Positions 25,326 to 38,978 are shown, numbered from the stretch's first letter. The stretch: DNA of 64,000 bases from Prunella strophiata (GCA_036583965.1 JAZBQD010000019.1:14771585-14835584), one strand, 5' to 3'. The notes: generated by a model from the letters alone, not told the origin. Numbers and translations: made by a program.

Positions 25326-27423
25326 CCTACTTGGTTACTTTCAGTTTCTCCTTCTGAGTTTAAATGATCCTTTTCATTTCTGTGCTCTGCAGATCTCATT
25401 GGCAATGCATGAGAACCACAGGTGAAGCAAACTGGCAACAAAAGAAAAACTTGTCTACTGGTCTATGGTTCTCACAGAAGGATTATAGTAAATCACAGTC
25501 AGTAAATACATTTAAAAGTAAGATAAATCTTGAAAATTGTTTGTGCTTTTACACATTAATGTCTTGATGCAGAAAACAGTTATAATTGATGTAACCACCC
25601 TGATAATCCCATCGTGGCACATTAGCTGTAGGTATTTGCATTTTTATAGAAAGCCACAACAAGAGACCACAACAAGGTCTTTCAGCTCTACCTTAGTTAG
25701 GCAAGTTGTAGGATTTTATGTCCTTATGAACATATGGATAAGTGACATTTTGAGGGAAATTATTATAATTGATAGATATTATAGGATCGAGACCTGGTTA
25801 TAAATAACAAGGTCATTGCTAAAATGGGGATACTTCCCAACCAGTTTTAAAGTTTGTCTAGCAAAAATAGGTCAGGCCACACTAAATGGTGTTTAAGGCA
25901 ATTATAAAATCAGTTTGGAGGAATTGATTTAGATCTTATATGAGATGTATCATGAAATTTTACAACTTCAGGGAGCTCAGATCACATTTATGTTGTTCTA
26001 CTCTGAGCATGAAACTTTGGTTTCAAAAAGCAGAATAATAAGTGAACCTCAGAGATCAAATGCAAGAAAGAGGTGGTCAGAAAATGTCCTAAAACCAGTC
26101 TTTTTCTTATGGGATAGGTATGTATGTCATGAATGAATGGCAAACTTCTGAGGCAGATCTTAGGGGCATGTTAATTACCTTCATGATCCTGACTCCTCAC
26201 AGATCACAGATGTCTCCTTGGCAATCAGACACTGGAGTCACTGATAAAGGCTTCATTTGGCTGGGAAATACTCCTTCTGAGTACTGCAGTTGCACACACA
26301 AAGGTACACTCTGTAGGAAGGGCTGTTCCTATGGAAAAGTGCTGCTGGGATTCGAGCCATTGCTTATATTTGCACTTGGTCTGTTTTTTCATGAAGTCTA
26401 TCCAGTGTGATACTGATGATAATTCTTGCCTGACTAGACAGCTCTGTGCCTGGACACTGTTCCCAGAGACAGAAAAACCCAGCCTGACAACTCATATTGG
26501 TGAGACTGAAGTGTGATAGGAGTAAAAATAATAAGTACTTTTAAATATGTGTCTCCTTCCAAGGTTCTACACAGAAATTTAGAGCTGGCACTCCTATAAC
26601 AGTTTTACAGAATGGACATTGTTCCTGTCTGACCATTTCAGCAAAGCAGCTGAGCATATCTTTAGATATGAATGACAGCAGGAATGGAAGAAGGGAGAAA
26701 ATATGATCAGATGTGGCTATTCTTCCTAGGTGGGCCTGGACCCTGGAGATATTTGGGGTGAGGAGGTGATCCTTAGAAATTGGGTAGTTATATCAGGGTT
26801 AGCCAGAAAAATGTTACCTCTCAAGAAAATAGGGAATTGGAAAGACCTGTCTTGTACTAGCAAAATATATAACAATACATATATAAATATACAGCCAGCC
26901 TCCAAGTCAAGTCCTCTCCAGCATCATCTCCATGGAATGCATGCACATGTCAATAATTTCATCATGCCAGTGCCTGGTACTTGTGCAGGAAGAGGTTAAT
27001 TCCGCCTCAGCCTTTACAAAGTAAAAGCTCTTGTTATTTTTGTTTTGGTTTAGTTTGGTTTTTTTAAACTGTGTGAAGAAAGAGGCAGGCTTTAAATATT
27101 TGTGTAGGCTGCTTGGCAACAGATTGCATGCGATCTTTACAAAAACAATGAGCTCCCATAGAATTGACATTGTTCGAGCTGGGTGCTAATGGCTCCTGAC
27201 CAGTGCTCAGTGGCTGGTCTGTGGGAAGAAACAGGGAGAGAGGTGTTGCATTGTGCATTGTGCTCTCCAGCTTTCCGAGAGGGAGGCGCTTGGCAGAAGT
27301 TGAGGAGCAGGGCAGGAATAAAGCTGTGGCTTTTGCAGCACATGAAATGCATGAGGTGAGAGCTGACAGTGGCTGCAGTTGTGCACCCACGGCCGCTGTT
27401 GTGGGGTGAACTCTGCACACACC

Positions 27424-27651
27424 ATGGAGCTCCCAGACAGCCGGTGGCTGCAGGCTTGTCTCCTCTGGCTCAGGAAACAGCAGCGTTCCCGATATTTTTC
27501 CTTCAGAAATGACGTCTACTTGTCTGCAACAACGACACTATTAAGCAGATTGCAATCCTTTCCCTATCAGCTGGGAACTGATTTAAAACTGATATATCAT
27601 TTCTTCAGCTGTTCAGGAAAGGCAGAGCATCCCCGTGCCTGCAGCTGTTGA
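27424..27651 (+). CDS. Short open frame of 75 codons, doubtful
   Basis: The ATG lies in a strong vertebrate initiation context (ACCATGG). It starts MELPDSRWLQACLLWLRKQQ and is basic and leucine-rich early. No family is recognised. It sits about 11 kb upstream of CLMN in a patch that is GC-richer than its surroundings. There is no visible splice structure, poly(A) signal or CpG island in support, so this is probably a chance frame in non-coding or regulatory DNA. It is included because the start context is unusually good. Confidence 0.12.
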   Translation: MELPDSRWLQACLLWLRKQQRSRYFSFRNDVYLSATTTLLSRLQSFPYQLGTDLKLIYHFFSCSGKAEHPRACSC

Positions 27652-28303
27652 AAAATAATTCAAATCAGCTCAGAAATTATGAAAAGTCTCAAAGCAATAA
27701 GCACTACTTACTTTGCTTGTTTGTTTGTTTGATTGTCCCTTTCACCTCCAGGATACAACTGGAGCATGTTTTCTTAGTTACCTAAGAATTTGCTCCTCCA
27801 ATATTGTTGGAGCAAAACCATACTTCATCTCTCCCCAGAATTTTCTTCCTGATAGGGAAAGGGATTTTTAAGCAAATATCTTTTGCAACAGCAGTGAGAA
27901 GAAATCTGAGAATTTCTGGTACTGGGTTTGTAACCCTTTCCATAATCTGGGGTGATTACACCATTTCCCTGCACTGACAGCCTTAGGTTAAGAACTTTGG
28001 AACCATTCCTAGTGGTCACAGAGGGGTTAAGCACATGCAGTGCCAACTGAGGTACTCAGAGATACTCAAAAAGAAGACATAAAAGAGAACTGGGCATATC
28101 TGATACCCTACCTTAAAACATGAAAAAATAAAAGCTCTGATCACTGTTGCTTCACTTTTGCCAGCCAAAATACAGGCATTGCTTTCTGTTTATACAGGCA
28201 ACAATGAAACCACATAGCTTTCCTGAAACTACCTCCACATGAAGATACATGAGTGTAGCAGTTCAGAGGAGCTGGGAGAAATAGGGCATAGTAAACCAAG
28301 AGC

Positions 28304-28341
28304 ATAAATATAAATAATAATAAATAAATAAATAAATAAAT
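28304..28341. repeat. (AATA)n microsatellite
   Basis: Imperfect then perfect tandem AATA/AAT units ending in AAATAAATTC. It is a simple repeat. Confidence 0.88.
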
Positions 28342-31300
28342 TCATACATAATATGAATTCAGAGAAAATAAGTGACTTACATATGATCATGTATGCCCTA
28401 AGCCACAGCCAAAGCCAAATTAATATCCAGACTTTTCAAATTCAGGTGCTCTGAATTGAGTGAATGATGCTGATAACACTCTGTAGGTGTGTCAATATTT
28501 GTATTTTAACTCTCAGAACATATCTGAATGGGGAAGATGAGCTCTTGACAAGGATCACCTGGTAACAGGGCACCCACTGACTCGCTGGGCCTCTCTTTGC
28601 AGACACCATGTCAATGTTATGAGTCTTTCTGAAGTTACATGAGAGGAGCAGGAGGCAGTAGCTTCTTGTGCACAGATGTGCATGACTCGCAGAAACAGTG
28701 CTGAGTAAACCAGACCTTCACATGCTCATGTTCTACCAACAGCACTCTTCTGTTTACTCCCATATTTATTAATTCCATACACGTGTATATACAGGTACAT
28801 ACACAATAATTTTATACACAGCTTTGGCAGAGAGGCCATTCAGGCTGGGTACACACACGGGTATGAACTGTGCTGTAACAACCATCGAGCAACATGTATA
28901 TTCAAATGTTGTGGCATTGACTATAAATTCAGGATAACCTCACAAAAATGAACTGTGTGATTTAGTGACTGTCCTGCTGAATTGATAGAAGAGGATTAAA
29001 TTATGACTATCAAACCATTCACCTTTGTCAGTGGATCTAATCACAATCCGTTTGATAGCGAACCAAAAAAATGCGTCTGACGGCAGCTTTGTAGCTTTGT
29101 GAATGAGTGAATTAGTTCCCTCTGGCTGAGCACTAACTGCAAACTGTTATCACTTCACAGCTGCTGTTATGACTTTTGCTTTGCTCAATGGCTTCATTTT
29201 CCAAGGTAGAAACCTGTAAGGAGTGGAATTAAAATACTTTGACCTAGTCTGTGCAAGAGCTGGAAAAACGAAAAGAAAAGCAATACTCTTTGAAGATAAA
29301 CCTCACAAAAATAAAGGCAAAGGGCCATTAGGCAGATCCTCTGATACAGCTTTTATTTTACAAGTCATTATACTTCACACAATTAACCCACTTTTGAATA
29401 AACTGTACTGTTAGTATGGCACATCTAGAAAGGCACACTCTCTCTCTGAAGAAATTAAGAGTTGGCAATAGTAATTTCTCTGGATGACTGACTCACTATT
29501 AAAATCTCCTCATTTGGATTCATCTTGGCTTCAGCTTCTGGCCATTGGTTTTTGTCTTTCTTGTCCCCAGTGCATTTTAAAACCCCTTAAGGCCTGGTGT
29601 TTTCTTCTCAGGAAGAAAATTAACTGTGTATGTGAAGAGCCCTGAACAGTTTGCCTCTACATCAAACACTTCAGGGATGTTTCTCACCAATGATCATAGG
29701 AAAGAGCTCCTGGTACATATACATATTTTAAAATCAGTTGTGCAATAAAATGCAACCAGTTTTGTAAGTGCTGGTAAAAACCACTGAATACAGAAGGCAG
29801 AGCTCTCCAGCATGTGTCTACATGTGGTCACACTTTTACCTCATCCTGCAATCTCAAAATGCTTCCATAATAGTTCTTTTGGATAAATGGGATAAAGCCA
29901 TTGACTTGTATAAAAACATGAGAAAGAAAATCTTTGTTTTTCAAGTTTTGATGCCTTTTGGCAGTCTTACTAGAACTTAAAAAAATTGGGAAATTTGTCA
30001 GATTTTTATCTCAACAGTTCTGCACTACCAATATTGCTGTTGGGACTTCCATTCAAACCCATCACTTGCAAATGTGTTGGTTTTGAGAGGTAGGACATTG
30101 CACCAAATGCCTTTTCTGAGCTCTTTGAAGAGGAGAGTTAAAGGGTATTTTCAATCTCCAAAATTTCTTTCTCAAATTAGACCAGCTGAATTTTGTACTG
30201 TGGTATCCATGATCATCTGCCAGTTCAAGTCAAGGGAGCTGCAACATAAATAGATGTATTCCTCAGCCTCTCTCAGAAGCAAAGTACAAACATTTCCATC
30301 AAAGCTGACTTAAGTGAGGATGCCTCATACTTTTGCCTTCCTTGTTAACTGTTCATTTTTGCAAAGTTATTATAACAGGGAAAACAATGCATAAATACAC
30401 ACAAATCCATCCCTTTTTATCCCCTCAACCAAACTCTGTGATACAGGAGGGACTGGGTGATGCAGAGGGAGGTTGGACATGGGGGAAGGCAACATTAATG
30501 AAACCCCTGTACTGAACCACAGGCAAGTTCTCATTTCAGCCTGCATTTCTGTGCTCATGCACACACCAACACCTACAAACTGAGCACAGAAAGTTCTTTT
30601 TGGTACTCCATACCCACAAGATATTGCTGTTATTTTCTCTCCAGATTCCAGATTTTTCTGTTTAAAGGATGGGTTAGAAATCCAGATTTGGAAAAGAGGA
30701 CGAGAATAGATGAGAAGGAACCAGGCAGCCACCTCTCACTAGAAACACTTCCTGGCTGGGGTGCTGCTCTCCAAACCAACCCTGCTGACCACTGCAAAGC
30801 AAAGACATCAAAACCTGCTTAAATAAAGGCTCCACTGTGTGATCTAACATGACTTGTAAGTGATTAGTCTTTAAGGGCATATTGGTTAGAGGATGACAAA
30901 CCCTGACAGATGCTTGCAGTTAACTGTGCTCAGGTGAAATACCACCAACCACAACTTCTAAACTGCCTCTACAGGCACAAGGATGTTCCCAGCACTCCTC
31001 AAGGTCACACTTTGAAACATGATGAAGAGAAACTTTCTAAATCATCAACTTCCTTCTGCTAAGGAATGACTGATGGGTTCTAATTCTCCTTATTTTCAGA
31101 GGCTTCTGGCAGAACTGTGACATTAAATATTCAGTGAAATATAAGTAAGGTTTGAAAATGCCTGCATTGAAAGAGCTTGGAATCATTAGTGAGTGCATCT
31201 CATACTGCAAAAGCCTCTGTCTGGCAGGTTATGCATCAGAATCATCCATTTCTTACCTCAAAAAATTATCAGTTTATTTATCAGCTACAGGGTACAGCCC

Positions 31301-34300
31301 CCCCATTTGAAGCATTTATATATTTCTGTTACTTTCCAAGCTAATATAGTTTGGGAAGGTCAGGGAAGGAAGCTCTTCTCACATTTCTTTCACAATCAAA
31401 CTGACTTTACATTGGATGTAAAATTGAAACCCCTTCTTCAAACAGAAACAAACAAATAGGAAAAGGTTGAATTGCTTCGGAAGGGGGCTGCATTGACAGG
31501 CAGTTTAGCTGAATGTTGCATTTGGAGAATATTTGACATCTCCAGTGCTGTGAAAGAGGTCAGGCAGTTCAAAAGAAGCCTTCTTGCTTGCTGGCTTCTA
31601 AGAAACCAATTCATTTTGTTACTATGGTGAAGTACGCAGAATAGATCACACGTAATTCATTCCTCCACAAACATTTTATTGCAAAAATATACTGGTTGTT
31701 TTCTGTAATATCAAATATTATTTCAGGGCTTGTAGATTTTGTTTCAGACAGGTTATGCCAGGAAATTACAGAAAATTGTAATATACAGGAGATTTGAAAT
31801 CTACAGATGGAAAGCTGTGTATAAAAGTCAGCAATGTTAGCATTGTTTATACAGCAACTGCAGTGCTTGAACACTAATAATTACCTGCTGCCCTGCTTCC
31901 AATCTTAATATTGATGGGGTAAAAAACAGACCAGGCAATCTCCACTTTCACTTGAAGCATTCACTTTTAGTTGGTCTTGGAGAAGGCTGATTTATAATTT
32001 ACCCCACATTAAATATTTGTAGCTATGTCCAGAAATAGTCTTTGCCAGAAAGTACTATTGCAGAGGCCTTGACTTGTATCTCTGGGGTCTACAAAAATGT
32101 ACCACACTGTTTCTCTAAACAAGATAATTCAGGCAGAAGAAGGTACCCAGGCTAGCCAGGGTGACCTGAAGCTGAACATGGTGCAGGAATGGCCACCCCT
32201 GAGCAGCATGCAGCTGGATGGCTTCTTCCTGCACAACTTCAGCAGCTTGCACTGCTCTTCAGGACCCTTCTGCCACCACCCTCATCTGCAGAGACATCCA
32301 CACACCAAGCCACTGCTTGCTGTCCCTCTCTCCTTCCATGCAGTAAGCCCTGACACAGAATTGGCCCCTGCATTTTCTGGGTTATTGTTTAAGGCACTGC
32401 TTGCACCAGGCTGGCATCTCTACCTTTGCATGGAGATCAGACAGAATGAAGCCATGAAACTCATGTCAGGGGAGCGGGTTCTAAAGAGATGGAAACTCCT
32501 AGGAGACACTCTCAAGGTGAAAGCTTTGCTTATTTGGCCTTTTTCCTGGCTTGTAGGGTGCTACACAACCTCTAGAGCTGGAAAAATGATCCCTTTCCTG
32601 GTAAACATTGCAACCTTTGTTCAGTATCTACTGGGGAAACAAACCTTCATAGTGTGCTGGAGCACACAGAAGGGGATCTGAAGGTCCTGAATTCAGCTGG
32701 TCACAGATGAGTAAGAGCAAGTCAGGCTCAAAGGGGCAGAATTACACAATACTGTCACATGGATGAGACAAGTGCATCCCACATCCATCAGAAACAGAAG
32801 GAAAACAGAAGCAGGAATAAAAGGGAAAAAATAACAAACAAGTTTCCAAAAACTAGATAGAACTTTTTCTGTTTCAGGTCCTCTCTGAATCAAGAAAGGG
32901 TTTTGCCCCAGTAAGGGGAGATTTTGAATGAAAGGCTCATGGCAACAGAAAGAAATCAGCTCCACAAGTACATAATATTCTAATGAGTTTTACATAACTA
33001 CTCTCCTTTTCTTCCAACTTTCATCTGCATGAAAGAACGGCAGAAAACCAAACCAAATGTAAAAACCAGCCTGAAGGCTAGAGAACAGCTTTTCCCACTG
33101 CCTCTGTCAAATAAAGCACATATGTTCTCAATAAATCACACCTTAAAATAAACCCCATGTACCAAAGAAAATGAAGAACCAAAAGAGGGAGGACTGAGAG
33201 TGACCCACACAACTCTGCTCCCACCACACCAGCTGGCCTGATGAAGAATCAGAAGGAACTCACCTCTACAGATGTAGCACATGAAAGCTGTCCCTGTGAT
33301 CCCACCCCATCACCCCAAAATACCCAAACATGAAAATACCCAAATGCATTTTGTCACTTAGTCGGTCCAAACCAGCTTTACCTTGGTAGCAAGCAAACAA
33401 AACAAATTCACCTTCCAAGTTAGAAGCCACTGTAACTCCTGGCATTATTCATGGACTGTGTGATGAAACTCATACAGAGCACATCAAGACCTTCCAGCAA
33501 TTTCCATAGTCTATTTATTGCCAGTTTGTGGGACCAGTTTTTGTGAATCACTGTGGTTCATCAGTATGGCCTACGTGGTGGACTTCTGGGAGTCAGGGAA
33601 GGAGGAGACACAGCAGAGGGAGGCTGCTCAACATCCAGAGGTTTGTAAATATGCTCAGTGGTACACTGAGGCAGGGCCAAGTGTCATCATCCCTCTTCTT
33701 CTCTTACCATCTGAAAGGGACTAAGAGCAAGATGGGTCTAGTGGGGCACAACACTCCTATTTCTAAGCTGATATTAATTTTATTTATTTATATTATCTCA
33801 GTGTCTCTTCTTGACTTGGTTGAATTAGACATGTCTTTTCCTCTCCTGACTTTTTTTTTTTTTGTGTTTTGCTTTGAAAGTCTGTTTTACATGGTACCCC
33901 TCCCATTGTTTACATGTGTGTGGGCAGAGGAGCCAGACTATGGGGTGGCTGCTGTCAGACAGGGATAATAGAAAATAAATTTTTGCTTACCTATTCATCT
34001 GAGAGAGCTAATGAATCTTTTCTCTGGGCTGGCCCTCCTCAGTATTTCAGATATGGGCTAAGCAGGGAAAAGAAAATCTTGATGAGACCTACAGTGGTAT
34101 GATAATTGTCTTAAAATGGAGTGACCACTCAAGTCAGGTTGTATCTGTAAAATACAAGAGTTAAATAGGAATGTGGATTTCCAGTGTTACAAATTTTAAC
34201 TTTCCTCCTTTTTTCTCATTCATCTATAGGGTAAGACAGCATCAATTTTCAGTCCTCTTCTTGTAAGACTTCAGAAAAGGGGTTAAAAATTGAGTGAGAT

Positions 34301-35027
34301 CCTCACATACTCTGCAGCCACTTTAACAAGCCAGAAGCACACGCAAAGACTCAAGGACTAATGCCAGTAATGCAGGGGCAGGACCCAAATGCCCACCACC
34401 TTTCCCAAAGCACTGTTTGTCATGGGCAGAGAAACACCTCACAGACCTGTGGCACTGAACAAGGATGTTTTGGGGATGTAGGCAGAAACAGGATCAGTGG
34501 AAAGTTGGTTTGTAGCTCTTTGGTCAGAGCAGCCATGGATGGCTGAGGCATGGTTGGATAGGAAGTTACACTTCTCTGAGGTTTGGGCTGAAATGCAAGA
34601 TATTTTCACCTATTGCAAGACAGACAACACCTTTTTCTGCTCACCATTGGTCTGGAACTATTTTAAACAAAAACAGGAAAAAATCTATTCCTAGAATGAC
34701 TGTTCATAAGGAGAGCTCTGTTTATAAAGGCAAAATAAATTAGCTACAATGGCATAAATATCTTCCTTCATTTCAGAAATAGCTTCCTTTGTGTACACCC
34801 TTTGTGTATCTTCCCTTGCCATTTTAGCAGGAATCACAAGGATTCTCCATCTGGACAGGCACAAAGCTGAGCTGTAGAATTTGATGGCTTTGTCCCTACT
34901 ATTACACAACCTTCAAGTGTAAATTTTCTTCTCAAAATGAGAATTCAACTCATTAAATCACTCACTGGTAAGATAGGCAAAGGATGGGAAACTAAAAGCT
35001 TTTTAACATCCTTATTCTGCATACACT

Positions 35028-35047
35028 AAAAAAAAAAAAAAAAAAAA
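35028..35047. repeat. A(20) homopolymer
   Basis: Twenty consecutive A residues. No recognisable retrocopy body precedes it on the plus strand, so it is called only as a simple repeat. Confidence 0.85.
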
Positions 35048-36424
35048 GATTAAGGCAATGCAGAATGCAGAAGAGTAGTAGGTTCCCCATGAACTTCCTA
35101 TCAGACTCTCTGCCTTCTCATATGTGACAAAACTTTTTTTAATAAACCAGCTATTATAGTTCAGAGTCTCTGCCAAGTGTTTACAGCATTGCCCTAAGTA
35201 ACAAGTCTGAGCCAAGGGACTTAATTAAAACTAACCTGCTTTTTCAGTTATAGAATAGTCCTTTAACATCAAAAGGCAAGTGGACTTTGTTAACAAAATC
35301 TGAAATCACTTTTTGCTTAAGAGAAGCTCTTTACTCCTCACTGCATACAATCAGTTACTTCTTAGAAGGTATATAGTATTTTCACAGATAATTTCCACAA
35401 GCCTTTACAGAGTTTACAACAACTAACATAAGATTTGGTGTTCTAGCTTTATATGAGAAGTTTCAGATTTCATACTTTCTTTCTGAGCTGATTCACAGAC
35501 CCCAGGTTGCAGACAAGAACTTAAAACCTTAAATAAAAATGTTTATACAGAATGCCCATTGATCTTACAATTTTTAAATGTCCTTACAACTTTAGTGCTC
35601 TACTGTGGAGCACTTGGTTCTGCATATACTGCAAGGTTTTTTACAGTTATCTCAAAGGAGGTTCTACATATGAGGGCCTCTGCTAACCACAAAGCTGATT
35701 TGGGGAAGGTGCTGGAGAGCCATCTGAGAGTCTCGTGTGTACAAACACAGGGGACATGGCTGCTGCCTGCCTGCACACAGCTGCACACCTGCTAAGTGAA
35801 ACTGGAGCAGGGCTTTTCATTCACAGCACCTCATGGCCCATGGTGTTAATGTAAGATGAGGTCAATGCAGCTATATTGATGTGCTGGGCTAGAAACTGGA
35901 GTGTCAGACCTGGCAGACAGGCTGAACCCAGGCTGAAGCCCTGGCAAGAGAAGGGCAGGCTGCTGTGCTGATGGTTTTGCCTCCATTGGCACAGGCAGAA
36001 CTGGCAGCCCCAGCCTGTGCTGCTGCTTGACCACGCCAGCCTCTGCTATTGTGCCTTTAGAGTAGAGGGCAGCACAGAGCAGGTGTTTTCCCAGGTAAGA
36101 ACGGCTTAATGCCTTTCTCCTCTCTCTAAGCGGAAGTTTTAACTTCCCTGTGTTCTCAGTGTTAATCATTTACATCTTAAACCCAGCCTGACTCTGAGAC
36201 CCAGACTGTGCAGGTCAAGTGCAGCTACCTGGCAGGCCTGGAGATGTTGGTGACGTGGGTTGCACCCTCAACCACCACGAGAGCAGAGCTGGGCAGTTCT
36301 TGCAAGAGGATGAGGAGGAGGGTGAAGGCAGTAATTAGCTCTAGGGACATCTGCAAGAACAATGAATCACAGCTGTAACATCCCAGGTCAGGTGGGGCTG
36401 GCAGAGAGGAGTTACAGCAGAAAG

Positions 36425-37002
36425 AGTGGGGCCAGCAGGAGCAGGGCAGTGACAGTACTCCTGTACTTGGCACTTGAATCCTTTTCAGTTTGGGGGCCTT
36501 CATTGCAAGGAAGACATTGAGGTGATTGTGGAGCTGGAGCACTTCCAGACACAGGCAAAGAAGATGGTGACAGGATCTGAAGCACAAGTCTTGTAAGGAG
36601 CTGCTGAGAGAGCTGGGAGGGTTAGCCTGGAGAAAAAGAGGCTCAGGAAGGATCTTATTGCTCTCTACAACCACCTGAAAGCCAAGGTGAGGGTTATTCT
36701 CTTCTCACAAGTAACAGATGACAGGACAAGAGGAAATAGTCCCAAGCTGTGCCAGGGGAGGTTTAGATTGGATATTAGGAAATATTTTTTCACTGCAAGA
36801 ATTGTCAAGCATTGGAAAAGGCTGTCCCAGAGGAAATGGTGGAATCTCCATCTTTGGAGGTATTTAACAGACTTGTAGATGTGACACTTAGGGACATGTC
36901 TTAGTGGTGGCCCTGACAGCATTAGTTTCACGGCTGAGCTTGATATGTTAAAGGTTTTTTCCATCCCTAACAATTCCAAATCTGTGAGTCTATGATTCTG
37001 CA
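36425..37002 (+). mobile_element. CR1 LINE fragment, forward, long 3' part
   Basis: Colinear with the last ~580 bases of an avian CR1. It includes a 'ggccagcaggagcaggg' block, 'agtttgggggccttc', 'gaagacattgaggtg', 'gaagcacaagtcttgta', 'gagctgggagggtta', 'ttattgctctctacaacca', 'ggtttagattggatattag', 'tcaagcattgga', 'acacttagggacatgtct' and the terminal 'tctatgattctg'. It is an internally complete but 5'-truncated copy. The antisense open frame across it (36.2-36.7 kb) is a shadow. Confidence 0.95.
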
Positions 37003-38330
37003 GCTGAAGGTTGCAGGTTGGTTTACTTTGCCATTTGCCTGCATCTCATAGAGCCTTCCCTTGTCCAGCTGGTGTGCTGACCATAGCAAATGGCCACTCA
37101 GAGGTCTCACAAGCAGGCCAGTGCAGAATGGAAAAGGCTATTTAGAGAGCTCATGACACCCCAGCTCCAGGAGGATGCTCACACACAATGGGAAAAAGCC
37201 TCAGCAGTCCTCATCTGGCTCTGGGAGTAGTCCTGCTTCGAGCTGCAGTGTGGATTAGGGATCTCCAGCCACCTCTGGCAGACAGTATTTCAACTGATGC
37301 TGTGAAGTCATTCACCTGTTTTTCCCACAGCCACACTTGCTCAGTTTCCAGCTCCACCTCTATATGTGGTACTGATGTATTCAGCCCACTTGGATAATGC
37401 CTGGAAAAAAAACAGGTCCTCCCAGTGTAAAATGAAGGCAAAGCCTGGCAGTGTGATTTGTGCAAATCTATTTGAGTTCAGATGCTTTTTCTTTTCCACA
37501 AGCTGTTTTTTCCGCCCCTTGCATTCAGGTTTATAAACTCTTTGTCATGGCATCCATGTGTCCTTACACCTGTGGAAAACTTTCCAGTCTTGATATGTAA
37601 ACAGCTGAAGGCTGCCTCAGACTCTTGGAGACTGCATTTTGGGATAGCTGACTGCTGCATGTTACAGTGGTGACGAATCCTTATTAGATGCTTAAGGGAT
37701 GACTTTGCTCTCTCACCATCTCCATCTGATTTTGAGTTGTAATGGCAAAATCACCAGAGCAGGCTGTGGGAAGAGCGATGCATTCCTGAGCTGGGTGAAA
37801 CAACTGGTTGTGTGGAGTGTTTGCTTGGAATCACATAAACACTTCAGACTTGAAAGAGCCACAATTTCTAGACCCCAGTTTGTTTATATTTAACTTTGTA
37901 GATTTTGCTTACATGTTTTGCTAGTCTAGCTCTTGATGCTATACTGGTCTGACTGGATCATGTCAAAATTTGCTGTTTACCTGCACGAAGGTACAAATAG
38001 TGGTATATTGCAATGAAATGCTTTGTATGCAAATGAAATGCTCAAGCTGTTCATCAGGTTTGTAGAGAACAAATCTCAGTGACACCGAAGGGCCTTGGTA
38101 ACAACTACTGTCCAAGCTGGATGAGAAACGGTGTACATGAAGACAGTCAGTGTGAGAATTCACCTCAAAGGAAATTTGAGAGCCTGAACGGACTACCAAG
38201 AGCAAGCTAAATCAGAATGCAGCTGTTAGTGTTTTTAATGTGTAGTGGCACTGATTTCATGCCCTCGAGGAAAACCCCTCTGCTGCTCATACTTCTGTTC
38301 TTCCATTTTTGCCGTGGGTGCATGACACTT
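37003..38330. other. Upstream flank of the CLMN promoter
   Basis: Non-repetitive DNA of average composition between the CR1 copy and the CpG island. No exon, TATA box or divergent-transcript start is recognised, although CpG-island promoters are often bidirectional. Confidence 0.5.
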
Positions 38331-38579
38331 GTTCTAGGGACGGCCCTCCTCCGGTCCCCAGGTACGGCAGGAGGGCGCGGGCACACGCCCGGCGGTGCTG
38401 GCGGCCCCCCTGCCCGGCACCAAACGCGTTTTTAGGGGGAGCGCTGCGGCGGGACGGGCGCGGCGGGAGCGGGGCCCGGCCAGGGGAGGAAGGGGCGGCG
38501 GGCACGGCCGGACCCCCGGCCCGCTGCGCCCCGCCGCCCCCGGCCGGGCTGAGGGAGGGAGGCGGCGAGTGGCAGCGCA

Positions 38580-38612
38580 GGGAGGAGGAGGAGGAGGAGG
38601 AGGAGGGAGGGA
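38580..38612 (+). repeat. (GGA)n tract in CLMN 5' UTR
   Basis: About ten GGA triplets ending in GGGAGGGA. It lies in the presumed 5' UTR. Such purine tracts can form G-quadruplex or triplex structures and vary in length. Confidence 0.88.
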
Positions 38613-38751
38613 CGGACGCGGGGCGGGGCGCAGCCGGCGCGGAGAGCGGAGAGGGGCCGCCCCCCCGCCCGCTCCGCGCCCGCCGTCGGTGCCGGTGAAG
38701 GCGGCGGTGGCGGTGCCGCCGGCTCCCGCCGCCCCCCGGCCCCGCGTCCCT

Positions 38752-38833
38752 ATGGCCGGGCAGGAGTGGGACTGGTTCCAGCGCGAGGAGCTCATCGGGC
38801 ACATCAGCGACATCCGAGTGCAGAACCTCCAAG
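38752..38833 (+). CDS. CLMN: Calmin, first coding exon (partial gene)
   Basis: Calmin is an actin-binding protein with two N-terminal calponin-homology domains and a C-terminal membrane anchor, reported in neurons and testis. This exon encodes 27 complete codons. The peptide starts MAGQEWDWFQREELIG and ends SDIRVQNLQ, nearly identical to the vertebrate calmin N terminus as I know it (human has AAH for AGQ and Q for H). It ends CAA G|GTAAAC, a consensus donor. The single leftover G gives intron phase 1 and suits the valine that follows in other calmins. The ATG is chosen by homology and is the first ATG in the CpG island. Its -3 base is C, a weak context, with G at +4. Only about 27 of roughly 1000 residues are here; both CH domains and the anchor lie beyond the window. 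Confidence 0.93.
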
Positions 38834-38978
38834 GTAAACCAGCACCCCCGCAGGAACCCCTCCCTCCCTCCCTCCGGCCCCTGCTGCTCCCCGCGCCGCT
38901 CCCTCCTCCCCCGCCCGCCCCCGGCCGGGCTCCCGCAGCTCCGCGGAGCGGGGGCGGCGCGGCCGCGGGGCCGGGGCA

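Larger units (their letters stand above)
25326..36424. other. Intergenic DNA, no confirmed gene
   Basis: About 11 kb of mostly AT-rich DNA with an AATA microsatellite and an A run listed separately. A 194-codon open frame at 32,097-32,681 has no recognisable domain, and a frame of that length is about what chance predicts across six frames of 64 kb. A 75-codon frame at 27,424 has a good start context and is listed separately. A stretch at about 29,030-29,180 contains several CpGs in AT-rich surroundings and looks like possible conserved non-coding sequence. Confidence 0.55.

Noticed and set aside
32097..32681. 194-codon open frame on the plus strand
   Set aside because: Using 3 stops in 64 codons, about 0.5 such frames are expected by chance in six frames of 64 kb. 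It shows no domain, splice sites or coding-like composition.
36225..36674. 149-codon minus-strand frame
   Set aside because: Partly antisense to a recognisable CR1 copy; a shadow frame.
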